DNA from: Ophthalmolycus amberensis
Lineage: Eukaryota; Chordata; Actinopteri; Perciformes; Zoarcidae
Assembly: GCA_024529925.1 (NCBI GenBank)
Contig: JAFEUB010001113.1
Location: forward strand, 55,773-119,772
Direction: 5' to 3'
DNA length: 64,000 bases
Positions 1 through 11,601 of the stretch are shown here, piece by piece. The notes below the pieces were generated by a model. The model did no database searches and was not told the origin of the DNA. It was given only the letters and a program-made list of their open reading frames with translations. The translations under genes and the position numbers were made by a program. The stretch's first letter is position 1; each line of letters opens with the position of its first letter.

Positions 1-983
1 AGATTGAAACACTAAATGTATTTCAACTTAAGCTTTCATCAAAAACATGCAAATGTAAGATGAACTTCCATGTTTCTTGGAAACATTTTCATTTCCAGCA
101 CAAACAGGACAATATCAGTATGTTTACGTTATCTCGTGTATCTTGTTTTATCTGTTGTCATTGAAGTATTTATTCTTACATTCCCACTTTCTGTATTTAA
201 TTATTTTTAAATTGAATTTTTTTTCCAGAGCAGTCAACAATATGTTCTCAGCAAGAGTGTCTAAAATACTAAAAGAAACATCTGAAAAGTTTTGAAGAGA
301 AACAATAACAACCAAACAGTAAGCCTAAGATTAAATGAGTGATGGCCAAAGAATGCGGTAGTGTGGAAAATCATGTGCATACTTGCAATTTAAGACTAAC
401 AGACACCTGACTTTGGTTTTACATTTTCGATTCTGAATAAGTTGCATGCAGGTTACAGTGTTTTTCTAAACTTGTGGATTGACTTATTGAATGGATGGAT
501 ATATACAGCATGTAGGATTGATACTCACAATGATATGTCCATGTTAAAAGCACTCTCATTTCAACTGTAAAAATATAATCCATAGTGTCAGTAATTGGAT
601 GTTTAAGTCTTAGGGTTATCGTGTGTAGATTGTTTCTGACACTTTATGATTGAGTATAGTGATGGCCTGCAGGAAGAAATTGTTCTTGTGTCTAGTTCAG
701 TGCTCTTTTGCGCATATTAGAGGGGAGAAGTTGAAACATGTTGTGTTAAGGGTGTTAGATAGATAGATAGATATGTACTTTATTAAGGGTATGGACTAGA
801 TTTTTCTGCTATTGCCTGACTCTGAACATGTAGTCATGAATGGAGGGCAGCTTGGCACCACTGACTTTTTTTTTCTGCTTTCCTGTTCTGTTTCAGGATT
901 CACGATTAAACAACAAGTTGTTGTAACTCTACTACCTTTAATCTGACCCAAATATGACATGCTTCATAACAGCACAGGCCTTA
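1..983. other. Upstream or first-intron sequence, no gene seen
   Basis: AT-rich unique-looking sequence without a convincing coding region. It contains a short GATA microsatellite (about 756-772). Whether it is 5' flank or first intron of amot cannot be decided from the sequence. Confidence 0.5.
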
Positions 984-1720
984 TGCCGTGTTCACACCAA
1001 ACGTGGCGCAAATTTATTCGCGTAAGTTAATAACATACAAAGTATATGCACAGACGCGATGATACTGGAGTGACGCAAATTCACTATCGCGCCACGATTG
1101 ACGTGAATGGTGCGAGTAATCAATGTTTTGTTCCTTTATAGTTTCTGTGTGTGGACTTCACAATAGTTGTGCAGAACAAAATAAGCATTAATAAAGACAG
1201 GAAAGTCCCCCGTTTTGTGTCCCATCACCCTCCCTAAAGCCGCTAACCGTGACTTCAGTAGGGCTGATAACGCCGCTGGTCACTGATCGCTCCAATAACA
1301 GCTGCTTCCTCCGTAATAATGCAGACTTTAACAGCACAACAGCTGCTAGTAAAGACAACAAGGTCAGCAACGCCTGTAATCAGTTCTCCATGTTGAATTA
1401 ACCTGGTAGTCGATCGGTAATCAATGTTGTTGTTTGTGATCGTCCGGTAAAGGGTCACATGATAGGGGAGTGACGAATCAGGGAAGGACACGTCATGACT
1501 GCTAAGAACCAATCAAGTAGCGAACCCAGGTGTGGGCGTCATCGTTTCTAAACGTATCCATTTTTGCAGCCCCGGAGTTTTCAAACTTATCCGTCCTCGG
1601 GAGTGTTTTCAAACTCCTCCGTTTTCGGTGCTCAAAAACGCCAGCGTAGTGTGGACGCTCGGCGTAAACGTAGCAAAACATATGTGTTTAAAATGGAAGC
1701 GGAGTAATGTGGACATGGCC
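984..1720 (-). mobile_element. PIF/Harbinger-derived non-autonomous remnant
   Basis: The left end TGCCGTGTTCACACC follows TTA, and the right end reads AATGTGGACATGGCC before TAC. The right 480 bases closely parallel the right part of the Harbinger element at 23868-25981, including traces of the transposase N-terminus on the minus strand (RRYQPY, SSHDVSFPD). The left 150 bases instead resemble the MITE family seen at 33918 and 40810. It is therefore a deleted or chimeric Harbinger derivative. Confidence 0.7.
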
Positions 1721-1803
1721 TACAATTGTAATCGTAGCTACACTCAAAACATTAGTTGGTGTCCATTTTTGTTAACCCTTTGGAGTTTTATATATACATA
1801 TAT

Positions 1804-2250
1804 TACGGGTGTAACGGTTCACAAAATTCACGGTTCGGTTCGGTACAGTGGAGCCACGGTTCGGTACGTTTCGGTACAGTAGAAAACTATAAATGCCAGA
1901 GAAATGTACTTGATTTTAAAATATATTTATTCATTACAACTAACATCATAAAGTTATTCTTTGACTTTGAACAATGATGGAACTATACCTGAGTGACCCA
2001 TCTTCTGGGGTGTCTTCTTAGCAACACATAAGCATAAAAAGCTAAAACTGCTCCTTAATGTTATGTAGTATTGTTACTTACATCTTGCAAAAGAGATTTT
2101 TAATCTCAATGGGACTACCTGGTTAAATAAAGGTTTAAAAAATTAAAAAATATTTTTTATTTTTCAAACGTATTCGGTTCGTCATGCGTACCGAACCGTG
2201 AGCCTCGTACCGAACGGTTCAATACGAATACGCGTATCGTTACACCCCTA
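1804..2250. mobile_element. hAT-type MITE (GGGTGTAACGG ends), copy 1
   Basis: Terminal inverted repeats TACGGGTGTAACGG and CGTTACACCCCTA bound 447 bases with no ORF. The flanks carry a perfect 8-base duplication ACATATAT (1796-1803 and 2251-2258), typical of hAT insertion. A second copy is at 55411-55847. Confidence 0.9.
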
Positions 2251-2826
2251 ACATATATATTTTCTCTCATATGTGATTGTGGTAAGTCATTTTGTGCAGT
2301 TAATGCCTTGACAAGTTGCTGTGATATTAAGTATAGTTATGTTGACCACTATGTTGTTTTTGTATTTCTTGGGTAAATAACAGTTTCTTTCAACAACTCC
2401 TGTTTCCTTGTTGCCTCACTACTTGGTCACTGACAGTTTGCAAGCCTAAAAGTTGGGGAACTATCCCAATATTCGAGCAGCTAAGCAAAACATCACAATA
2501 GTCCGGCCGAATGAACGGATGCGGCGGCGTAGATGAAAGCTTGTAAAAATCTCAAAATGAAAGTTTCTTATTGTGTCTTTAAGAACGCCAAAGTGTATCT
2601 GTAATGGAAAGGTATGTAACCTTGGAAGTTTTCTTGTTTTCTAATGTTTAATTTTGTGATAGTCCCTTTTTTGGGAATCTGAACTTCCTCTACCCGTCCC
2701 ATTTTACTGTGTAAATACTATTTTTGTCTTTTGTCTCTTCAGCTTGAAGATAATTGACCAGTTGCTGACATCTCTTCAAAGCTAACATGTTTCCTTTTGT
2801 CTCACTTTTCTTTTTCTTTTTTACAG
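2251..2826. other. Intronic or 5' sequence without recognised element
   Basis: Low-GC sequence leading to a pyrimidine-rich stretch (2799-2826) that could be the acceptor tract of the candidate exon at 2827. Nothing else is recognised. Confidence 0.5.
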
Positions 2827-2884
2827 ATGTTTCGGAAAAAAGCATCTTCCTCCTTGAGAATGAGAAGAATGCTAAATGAGAAAG
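2827..2884 (+). CDS. amot: Candidate alternative first coding exon of amot
   Basis: A strong pyrimidine tract ending in TTTTTTACAG lies directly before an ATG at 2827. The frame stays open for 19 codons and one extra base to a possible donor, AAAG|GTGCTA. This phase matches the next exon, which begins at 3667 after TTCTCAG: the joined frame runs without a stop through 20 further codons into the ATG at 3729. The product would be a basic N-terminal extension rich in Lys, Arg and Ser. AMOTL1 is known to have an N-terminal extension ahead of the equivalent start. The donor is not a strong consensus, and ATG directly after the acceptor could be chance, so this is a candidate only. Alternatively it is a 5' UTR exon or intron sequence. 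Confidence 0.4.
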
Positions 2885-3666
2885 GTGCTAGATGTAATAA
2901 TTTCTTTAATCTGTAGAAAAAGATGTAAAATTGTGTAGTTGTTAACATTCAGTGTTGTCAGAAGAAACCACATGAATCAACTTTAAAACTAAAATTAAAC
3001 ATAAAAACATAAAAATAAAGAAGGCATATGAAGAAAAATGTAAGAAGAATTTAAATGTACGGTGTGTTAATAGGCAACATCACTTTTTTCACTTGCTTCT
3101 CAAGATTGGAAAGAAGATGTTATAACAGGCCCCTTTAAAGGAGTAAATTATCCTCTTTGATTTGCACCTTCACAGCAAATAAATCCCAGGTGGTTTCAGC
3201 TTTGACAACATATGCAACTGAGAACACATTGCTTGTTTTGTGGCCGATGTGGTGTTTCATTTAATTTAAGCCAAATTGCAAATTGTTCTTTGGTCCCAGC
3301 TTCTCCAATGACAGGGTTTGCTACTTTTTTCCGTTTTATATAGGCCAAATTGTAAACTTTTGGTTTTGGACTCATGATTAGACAAAACAAAAACAATATC
3401 ACATTTGATTTTACCTTGTGCTTATTGATTGATTTTTTTGTGGTATGGGTCAGAGCTGTTTGGTTTTGTTTCGGTTTGGTTCACATGCATCTTTTTCCCT
3501 GGTATTTTTTGCAATAAATTCACTCTGTCTTTTCTGTCCCTCTCTTGGATAATTTATCTTTCCATTCCTTCACATTCTTCACCCTTGTAAAACTCTAATT
3601 CTCATCCCTTTGTCACACTGCTTCCCTTTCCTCTTTCTCTGTCTTTCCACTTTCTCCTCTTCTCAG

Positions 3667-4678
3667 GGAGTGTTGACCGTGGGCGGAGCTTGTCCTTCCA
3701 TGAGGTGCGTGGACAGCGTCAGGCAGAGATGAGGGCCGCAGCCGAGGAGTCGTCCAACAACAGTGTTGGAGGTTGTGGCAGCACCGTCCTGCAGCGCCTC
3801 CTGCAGGAGCAGATGAACCGGAATTACGTGCTGCAACAGCAGAAACAACAACAAGGAGGAGCAGGGTCTGGGATCGGAGGAGGTTACTCAGGGCAGGGAC
3901 AGATAGGCCCCTCTGATGATCACTCCATGACCCCGCACATTGCACGTCAGGAGCCCCAGGGACAGGAGCTGCAGACAGACAACTGCTTAGAGAAACTGGG
4001 CTCAACCCAAGTAGGAGAGGGTGGGAGCAGTGGAGGGGGAGGAGGTTTAGTGACTGGAAGTGGAGGAGCAGTAGGTGGCAGCAGTGGAGGGGGTGGGAGC
4101 ATCCAAGGGCAGTGCCCAAACCTCGAGGACCTCCCTACGTACGAAGAGGCCAAAGTGCAGTCACAATATTTCCGTGGGCATGGTCCTCCTCCTCAGCCTC
4201 AGCAGCAGAACAATCAGCCCCAGCAGCCTTCTCTCCCCGCTTCAGTGGGCACCGCCTTCTACGTCACCGGGCTGACCAGTGCCAAGGTGCGCACTGAGGG
4301 TCGCCCCATGGTGCAGCGAGTGAGTGGAACAGGGAGGGTGCACCAGGATGATGGGCTGAAGGATCTGAAGCAAGGACATGTTCGGTCTCTCAGCGAAAGA
4401 CTTATGCAGCTCTCCCTGGCCACCAGCGGCGTAAAGGCCCATGCCCCTGTCACCAGCGCCCTGCTCTGCCCCCAGCTGCCCCGGCCAGGGCCGCCAGGCG
4501 ACTACTACAAGCCGCAGCACCGGGGTCCGCCTCCAGACTACCCCATCAAAGAAATAGGCTCTCCTACCATGCAGCAGGAGCCTGGAGGCCATTTTTACCA
4601 GGAGCAGAGAGGGAGGGAACATTCGAGGGAGGTGCCCCACGTCAGATACCAGCCCCCGCCTGAGTATGGCTCGTTTAG
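3667..4678 (+). CDS. amot: amot coding exon 1 (ATG at 3729), PPxY and LATS motifs
   Basis: The acceptor TTCTCAG precedes 3667 and the donor AG|GTAAGG follows 4678. The first in-frame ATG is at 3729 and gives a start like other angiomotins, soon followed by STVLQRLLQEQ. With that start, residues 1-316 include a Gly/Ser-rich stretch (about 98-125), LPTYEEAK (LPTY at 135-138), HVRSLS with the LATS-type serine at about 222, a second motif PPDY (268-271) and a third PPEY (310-313). In known vertebrate AMOT these bind WW domains of YAP, and HVRSLS is phosphorylated by LATS1/2 to release actin binding. The second motif reads PPDY where I recall PPEY in mammals. An upstream in-frame TTG at 3690 is not a start; the frame stays open to the acceptor, leaving room for an upstream coding exon. 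Confidence 0.93.
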
Positions 4679-5412
4679 GTAAGGATTATATACAGACACC
4701 CAGCCCTTCACCTACACACAAATATATGCACTTAAAGATGCTTGAGAATAAATATTTGTAATATACTAAATAATACTTTCACAGTAAATCAAATATCTGC
4801 ATGTAATGTGAAAGGTGTCTCATAAAGTTTTAAACCCAGTGAACAATGACACAGTTAACATATTGTTCACAGTTAAAACGTTTGAAGCTGTAGTTTGAAG
4901 CCAAGTGTTTTGTATTTATTCATATTTATAGTATACTTTAAACAGTTAATATATTGTTCAATTTGAAGAAAAAAGTATCGGTTCAGGCACCGTTTTAGCA
5001 CCGGTATCGGAAAAAACCCAAACGATACCCAACCCTACCTAGGATAGTAATAATGTAATAACATGTTTGTATACATAAATGATTGAAAACACATTTGAAG
5101 TTACAGAAAATGGGACAGGCAGTGAATACAGTGGGTGAGAGAGAACAGTTGCATGAATATGTTTTACACTTTAATTAAACACTTTCAGGATTCATTATCA
5201 GCTGTTTTGGGATCATTTTAGCCTTTTCTGAATTTTCAAATTGTAGTGTGGATCATATATTGCAACATTTAAACTGATTCACATCTAGCAATGCTGTCAG
5301 ATCATTTATACTAATGCCCACTGACACGGTTTGATAACTATTCAAGAAAACAACAACATGCAGTACATACACACAGACTCCTTTCCATCATAATTTGATT
5401 TTGGAATTTTAG
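4679..5412. other. amot intron 1, left part
   Basis: AT-rich intron. At about 4975-5040 the sequence reads CGATACCCAACCCTACC, which looks like the end of a truncated hAT-type MITE (TAGGGTTGGGTATCG). Nothing else recognised. Confidence 0.45.
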
Positions 5413-5420
5413 CTTTCTAC

Positions 5421-6218
5421 TAGTGCTGGGCAACAATTTTTTTATTTTTTATCGCGATTAATCGCATGATTGTTTTGCGATTAATCGCATTGTTATACGC
5501 AAAACTCAATAATGAATTCAAAGGTAGTGTATTGCGAACTTTTATTTAAAAAGTACTGCTGTATGAACAAAAGTGCAATAACATTTGATTTGCAAACACT
5601 TTAAACAAATAAGGTGCTTTTTAACAGCAGTATTCCCTTTACACAGTAGCAGTTAAAATACAGTTATAATGATTCTGATAATAGATATTCAGCCGGTGTT
5701 CAAAACTTTATCTTCATGTGTGTAAGAGATGCAATTTGAAATATACACCTTGAAAACTGCAAAGCTATCTACGTCATGGTTTTTTTGTTCAATTCTCAGT
5801 AGTGATAACTAAATGATGCTTATTCTACAAATTCCAAACAAAATAACTTTAAAACCTCTAAAAAAATAATTTAAATGAATCATTGCTTTTTTGCTTTTGT
5901 TGGTATTTTGGTCAGACACATGTGCAACGCTGATTACCGTAATATGTGTGGTATTTGTTATAAATGTACGTTGGTACATAGAGGGTGATAAGAAGCTGTA
6001 CATGGAGGGACTTAGGACCCAGGGAAATGTAGGTGAAGGAAACGGGAAGAGAAGCCACACAAACAGCTGTTCACCGCTCGCTGCCAGCCAGTTCTTGTGT
6101 TAAAAATGTCCGCTTAATAATAATTTAAAAAACTGCGTTAACGCGCGATAAAATAATTGTCGGCGTTAATTAATTAATGAGTTAACGCGATAATAACGAG
6201 TTAACTTGCCCAGCACTA
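5421..6218. mobile_element. hAT-type MITE (TAGTGCTGGGCAA ends), copy 1
   Basis: The ends TAGTGCTGGGCAAC and TTGCCCAGCACTA are inverted repeats. A perfect 8-base duplication CTTTCTAC flanks them (5413-5420 and 6219-6226). Subterminal ATCGCGATTAATCGC palindromes lie at the left, and GTTAACGCGATAA motifs at the right. Short ORFs inside are not coding. Copy 2 is at 13045-13858. Confidence 0.92.
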
Positions 6219-6226
6219 CTTTCTAC

Positions 6227-6837
6227 TATCTTCTCTTTTGTGAAAGATGCTGTATAGATCATGCTTATTATTAATATGTGTAGCGCACTGAAATATGTCA
6301 TTTCATATTTCTTGCTAATTTACTATCAGTGTGTCTATGTAAAATCATTTGGTTTAAATATGTGTTTAAGTTCATTCATATTTGTATTACTTCAGTAGGT
6401 AATGTTATTAACTACTGAACTGTATGCTTGCTAACTGTAAAGGGAAGAAAGTTGGTGTACTGACCCTTTCAAAGAAAGCGCTGTCGCTTTAAGAGAGAAC
6501 GTGATGTATGCAGGCTGAAGGCAAAATGTGCTTGTGCTTAACCGTGGGGTTTGTAAATAAAAGTTGCAAAACGAAGACGGACGTGTTGTTGGACGGTTCA
6601 TTTTAAGGGTGCAACATATGCTTAACTTATGGCCAATGACGCACCAAACTCTTATTGTTTCTATCAGTGAACAAAGAAAAAGCACCCACAGTCCACTTTT
6701 GCTAGCGGTTTTCTCTTTGAGTCAAATTTGATTGAAATTAGCCTATAACAGCTATAGTCAGCCTATAACACTTACATCAACACAAGACACCAGCTAAGGT
6801 TGAAAACGGTGTAAACACACAGCTGATCTCTCCTCAG
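6227..6837. other. amot intron 1, right part
   Basis: No element recognised. The pyrimidine tract and acceptor of exon 2 (TCTCTCCTCAG) close it. Confidence 0.5.
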
Positions 6838-7390
6838 GTCCAGTAAGGAGAGTTCGGCTTACATCCAGAGGCCCCTTCATCAACACAGTCCCACCTCCTC
6901 TGTGGGCTCCTTGTCCCGCACCCAGTCCTCCACCCTAAGCAGCATGCTCAGTGCCACCCACTCCTCCCATTTCTCCTTCCCTCACCAGCACCCCCAGAGC
7001 CAGGGAGAGCCCTTCCCTAGTATGGGACTCCATAGTCCGCAGATTCCCAGCTCCCACCAAGCAGGCGAGCTCTTCAGCCTGGGGCCCATTCACCCGACAC
7101 ATCCAAGAAGTCTCGGTTTACCTCATGACCCCTACGACTCCACCCCGAGGGTGCACCATCAGTATCAACAACATCAGCAGCAGCAGTTCCAAGGACCTTC
7201 ACCTCCCCAGCCCCAGACACCAGTCCAGGCCGGACATTTCCCTCACCCGTACTCCTACTACCACCTGCAAGGGGAGCCTTTCAGCATGATGGTGCGCGCC
7301 CACCAGATGGCAGATGTGCTTAAGGAGGAGAACAGGATGCTCAGGCAGGAGATGGAGGCCTGCCGCGAGAAAGTCAACAAGTTGCACAAG
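6838..7390 (+). CDS. amot: amot coding exon 2, Pro/Gln/Ser/His-rich linker and start of coiled coil
   Basis: The acceptor is CTCCTCAG and the donor AAG|GTAAGC. The AG left by exon 1 plus G here makes an arginine codon. Residues 317-501 begin SSKESSAYIQRP and continue as a low-complexity Ser/His/Pro/Gln region with a short Gln run, expected to be disordered. The last 35 residues or so (MADVLKEENRMLRQEME) form the first heptads of the angiomotin coiled coil, which mediates dimerisation and membrane lipid binding in the family. The exon ends on a complete codon (phase 0). The linker is diverged from mammals, as usual for this family, while the coiled-coil start is conserved. Confidence 0.93.
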
Positions 7391-7954
7391 GTAAGCTTTA
7401 AATGATCATAGACACATTCTCCCTAATTTAAAAGTGATGCTGGACACATTTTTGATCTTGCGAAGTAGAGTGGAAATGCATACGAGACATTGGAGCTGTG
7501 TCCTTCAAAGATCACATATTTGAGCAATACAACTCTCATGCAAATTCACTTGTTAGCGTGTTTGGAGTGCTGTTCATCATCCAAATTTGATGATATCATT
7601 TTCAGTGCAAAGCTGGTCTAACAGTTGAAGTTCAGTTGACCTGAGTTAACTCATTTAAAATAATTCACTCAACCCTTTTTTTTGGACAAACACAGAATTC
7701 TGTTTGACTTTAGATTCTTAGATTGTTAAGACCAAAACACCCAGACATGGCAGGGTGAATAGTGAAGACCTCACTATTGGTGAAGATCAGGCTGTAAACG
7801 GTGTTTAGGTGAGGCCAGATTTGACCCATGTCATTAGTTGGATGTGAATATGGATATGCAGTGTAAAAATAAATTATGCAACATTAGGATAACAATTTTA
7901 TACATCTCCCTGTCGCCACTATTTTTCTTTCATTTCTCCTGTGTCTGTGGGCAG
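7391..7954. other. amot intron 2
   Basis: A 564-base intron bounded by GTAAGC and a pyrimidine-rich acceptor. No repeat recognised. Confidence 0.7.
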
Positions 7955-8099
7955 TTGGAGACAGAGATCCAGCTGGTGTCAGAGGCATATGAAAACCTTG
8001 CCAAGTCTTCCTCCAAGAGGGAGGCCCTGGAGAAAACCATGAGGAATAAACTGGAGCTGGAGGTGCGCCGGCTGCACGACTTCAACAGAGACCTCAGAG
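7955..8099 (+). CDS. amot: amot coding exon 3, coiled coil
   Basis: The acceptor is TGTGGGCAG and the donor AGAG|GTGAGA. It encodes residues 502-549, starting LETEIQLVSEAYENLAKSSS and ending HDFNRDLR plus one base. The segment is charged and heptad-like and is among the best conserved parts of angiomotins (SSSKREALEK, MRNKLE, HDFNRDLR). It ends in phase 1, completed by AG at the start of exon 4. Confidence 0.94.
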
Positions 8100-9130
8100 G
8101 TGAGAGAGCAAGGCAGTACAATAACCATGCAATAACTGTCGAAATCAGTCTTTATGCAAATTCCACATATTACTACACAGGTGGAACAGGCATACATTAT
8201 GCTTTGTTTTAAGCAGGAATTGAAAAACAAAATAAAAAACAAGATGTATTGGTGAAAAGGGTTGACGGGTTAAATGTCCCCATACATGAAAAACATTTCT
8301 ACTGTAGTCACCTCTGAGAAGCTTATTGAAATGTTTGTTGGCCAATTGTAATGAAAAGTAGGGATTTAAAAAATACCATTGTTCTTTGTGTACATGCACA
8401 AGTGATGTTTTGATTTTATTGGGAAAAAAAGATACCATTTATTAAGTTGAAGAATTATTTAGGTTTATTCAGGCTATTTTTTAAAAACTGAGTTAATTCT
8501 TTATCATATCACAAACATCATATCATAAACATCCTATCATGAACATTCACAACAATTAAAAGAGGCAAGGTACATTTTTTTTTACTCGTTTATCTCCTAT
8601 GTATGAGATATTGTCTCATACGAAGTTATTATGTCATACGTACAAGATTATCTCCTATGTATGGACGAGATCAACTTTTTTTTAAGCCTGAAGTAAATTA
8701 ATGAAGGTCATGACTTTATTTGTCAAAAAGCAAATTTGCCCTGATAAAACACACACTCCCTGCAATTCGATTAATCGCCTGCACTCAGGTGATGAGTTTC
8801 ACACCCTCTTCTTCCTATTATAACCAGAGAACAATGATTGGTAGGTTAGGTCCGACAGCTTTCTATTTTTAATAATTAGCCATCAGTTTGTCTGAGAAGT
8901 GATGGAAGATTCACTGTGAACATGTGAGGTAAATCTCTCATTATTCTATTCCACTACATTGGACATTTTTCAGTGTAAAACCAGTTACTTTCAGTGTGGC
9001 GCTGGAAGATAGAAGATGTAAAACAGTAGTAAGGTAATTATTTCTGGTGAAATACACTGATAATAGTACAAAAGTAATCACAGTAATGGTATATTGATTA
9101 CTGAAGGAGCTGTCCCCACACACACACGTA
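8100..9130. other. amot intron 3, unassigned left part
   Basis: AT-rich. At 8585-8680 repeated TCTCCTATGTATGAGAT and ATACGAAGTTAT units form an imperfect palindrome, perhaps a MITE scar. Nothing else recognised. Confidence 0.4.
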
Positions 9131-9132
9131 AA

Positions 9133-9330
9133 CAGATAAGGGGCAGCAGTAGCTCAATCCGTGGGGACTTGGCTTCGCTCCGAAGCGTCCACCTCCCTGA
9201 TGAATTGCTGGTGGGGGTTTAGGATAGCGAGAATGAGAGGTGCAACTCTCCCTCAGTCTGCAAAAAGCCTGATCAGTTTGGGGAGTCCACTGGAACCTAA
9301 CATTGGGAGATTTGAAAGCATGCACGGGAG
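9133..9330 (+). repeat. SINE-like repeat with tRNA-like head
   Basis: The segment starts GGGGCAGCAGTAGCTCAATC, resembling an A-box-bearing tRNA-derived head of fish SINEs, and continues into a stretch typical of a SINE body (TCTGCAAAAAGCCTGATCAG). No clean target duplication was found. Confidence 0.45.
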
Positions 9331-9339
9331 AGGCTAGCA

Positions 9340-10306
9340 CTAAAGTTGTTTATGAACCGTCTAGAAAAGTTAACGAACGCCTAGGAACCGCTGAACCAAC
9401 TTTCGGCTAGTAGGCGTAGGCCAAACAGCACTGACCCTGTTATTTTACGGTGCAGCTACTGTAATTTATGTTAACTGTGTTTTATGATATATTGGATTAC
9501 AGTATGTGATAGTATAATAATAATAATAATAATAAAAGTATTTAGGGTAATTTTAAAGTATATACTAGCATGTTACCCCATGTTTACAAAGGGTAATAAA
9601 ATCTGCTACTATTGCATTTAATTCCCCACAACAAAAACAGTAGGAAACATAATAATTCATGTACAATACAATATTGCTGTAGATTATTACATGTCCTCAA
9701 TCATTCATACAGCTGACTTTGTAAGACAGATAATATTAGGAACATTTGTATTCCAAAACTGAAGAGGTACTGCACGTTTAGAAGAAAAATAAATAATTAC
9801 ACACATGTAAATGTGAACTGCATGAACTACATGACAGTGTTAAGGAGAGATCAAAGAGTGAGAGAGGATTTGAATGCCTCACTTCTTCATCTTCTTAGAG
9901 ACACACTTTGGCAACTCCAGGTCTCCACTCCCTTTTCAAAATCGTCTCGTTCCTTCTGGTTTGCAGTTCTACAATCAGCTCTATAATAACAGAAATAAAA
10001 ACATCTTCACACTTGGTGATAAACTTTACTAATGTTAACTATACTGGTACTAACGTTTCTATAATTGGTAATAGTAATAGGTAAATGTATCTTCCTTTAT
10101 CTGTTCATTGTTCACACTCACTTGTGTACAGAGTATTCTGTCGTTTTTCAGACAAACATAAGCACGTGGCTAATTAATACACAGAATTATGGCACGGTCA
10201 GATATTTAATCCAACATTCATTCTTCCCTGGTTGTATTCCGAATTAACTGGGAAAGAGGGTATGAAGAGGTAAGGCCGACTGCAGGTGCTGATTCTTTGT
10301 TATTGC
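9340..10306. other. amot intron 3, unassigned
   Basis: AT-rich sequence with an ATA microsatellite at 9513-9533. No element recognised. Confidence 0.4.
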
Positions 10307-11495
10307 AGAAATTATTATTTTGGCCCGAGCAGAGGACCTATTGTTCTTGTAATGATTATTATTATTAGGACTCGAGCACCGATGTAGTCGGAGCAGAGGA
10401 CCTACTGCTCTTCTTCTGCGAAGGCCCTATTGAAATCGCTAAAATTAGAAGGGTGGACAAGGTTGGTGAAGGCCCTATTGAAATAGTTAAATTATTTTGG
10501 CCCGAGCACCGACCATGGTCGGCGGGGACCTATTGAAACTGGAGGAATTATTCGGAACTCAGCACCAACTATGTCAGAGCGGAGGACCTATTCTTTTAAT
10601 GATGATTGAAAATTGGATTTTTGAAAGGCCACGCCTCTCACCTCATCTGATTGACTTGAAATTGTACACCCATGTCCAGCTCAGTCTGCTCTACAAAAAC
10701 ACCATTTCGACCATATAACTCGAATTGAATTTTCTGCCATATTGAAGTTTTTTTTGAACTAACTAATCAAAAGCTTGTTGATATCTGATGTAGTTTTTAG
10801 GATATTCACCAATGAACTTCAAAAGAGCATAAACAGTGTGTGGCTCAGCACAAAACCAGACAAAAGTCAACAACCCTTGGGCCAATCATCACAAATGTTT
10901 CAATATATATCAACAAGAGTAGTACATGAAACATACCCTGAAAGTTTTAAGAAACATTAACCACTAGGTGCCGCAAAACCGAAAGGCACTTGCCACCCTC
11001 GCGTGATAAGTCCAATTGAGTTGAAATGAACACAAATGTCTAGCTGAATGTGTTCTACAAAATTGCAACTCTGAATTCATCGGTCCGCCCACTAGATTTT
11101 CCACCATTTGCTACCAAATTTTCTGAAGATGATTGTTGGAATAGCATTGTGTCAGGTTATCAAATGCTTTTTGATATCTTATGCAGTCTTCCAGATATTG
11201 ACCAATGAACATAAAAAGGGCGTGGCTCATTACAAAAGTTGACCAAAGTCAGAAACCCTCGGGCCAATCACCGCAGAACATGTAGAATATGTCCACAAGA
11301 GGGACTGAAGCATACTCTGAAAGTTTTATTAAAATCAACCATAATGGGGCCCTACAAATCCATAAAATGGAACTTGTTGCTAGTTATTTTGAATTAGCTG
11401 TTAAAACAACAGAAAAGCCAAGACATATGACCAGCGGGACTTTGAGTGTGCAATTACTGACAGGCTGCATACATTGTCACGATGAAACAAGAGTG
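10307..11495 (-). repeat. Unclassified interspersed repeat (GCAAGCAGC/CTCGGGCCC family), tandemly truncated
   Basis: Minus-strand copy. The family's terminal motif, read here as GGCCCGAGCACCGAC...GGAGGACCTA, recurs at about 10320, 10368, 10498 and 10555, so several truncated ends lie in tandem. The body includes family phrases on gene-poor, AT-rich DNA without an ORF. A second part of the same locus follows the Tc1 and hAT insertions at 13866-14133. Confidence 0.6.
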
Positions 11496-11580
11496 TGATT
11501 GATCTCAGTCTTGCCATCAGTCTATGAATGGGGGTGAATGATGACATGTAGTGTCAAAGTGCTTTTAGTGTTCGGAAGAC
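11496..11580 (+). repeat. SINE tail fragment
   Basis: The phrase TGCCATCAGTCTATGAATGG followed by GTGAATGATGACATGTAGTG and AAAGTGCTTTTAGTG matches the 3' part of the SINE split at 23705-26090. The head is missing. Confidence 0.5.
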
Positions 11581-11601
11581 TAGTAAAGAACTATACACAT
11601 A

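Noticed and set aside
3690..3728. Start of amot at the upstream in-frame codon (SFHEV...)
   Set aside because: The codon at 3690 is TTG; the first in-frame ATG is at 3729 and fits the family start.
3613..4119. Long minus-strand ORFs opposite amot exon 1
   Set aside because: They mirror the biased composition of the coding exon; the plus strand has splice sites and conserved motifs.
4242..4640. 132-codon minus-strand ORF
   Set aside because: Shadow of amot exon 1 without family resemblance.
5809..6103. Short ORFs on both strands inside the hAT MITE
   Set aside because: The element is non-autonomous; the other copy does not preserve these frames.
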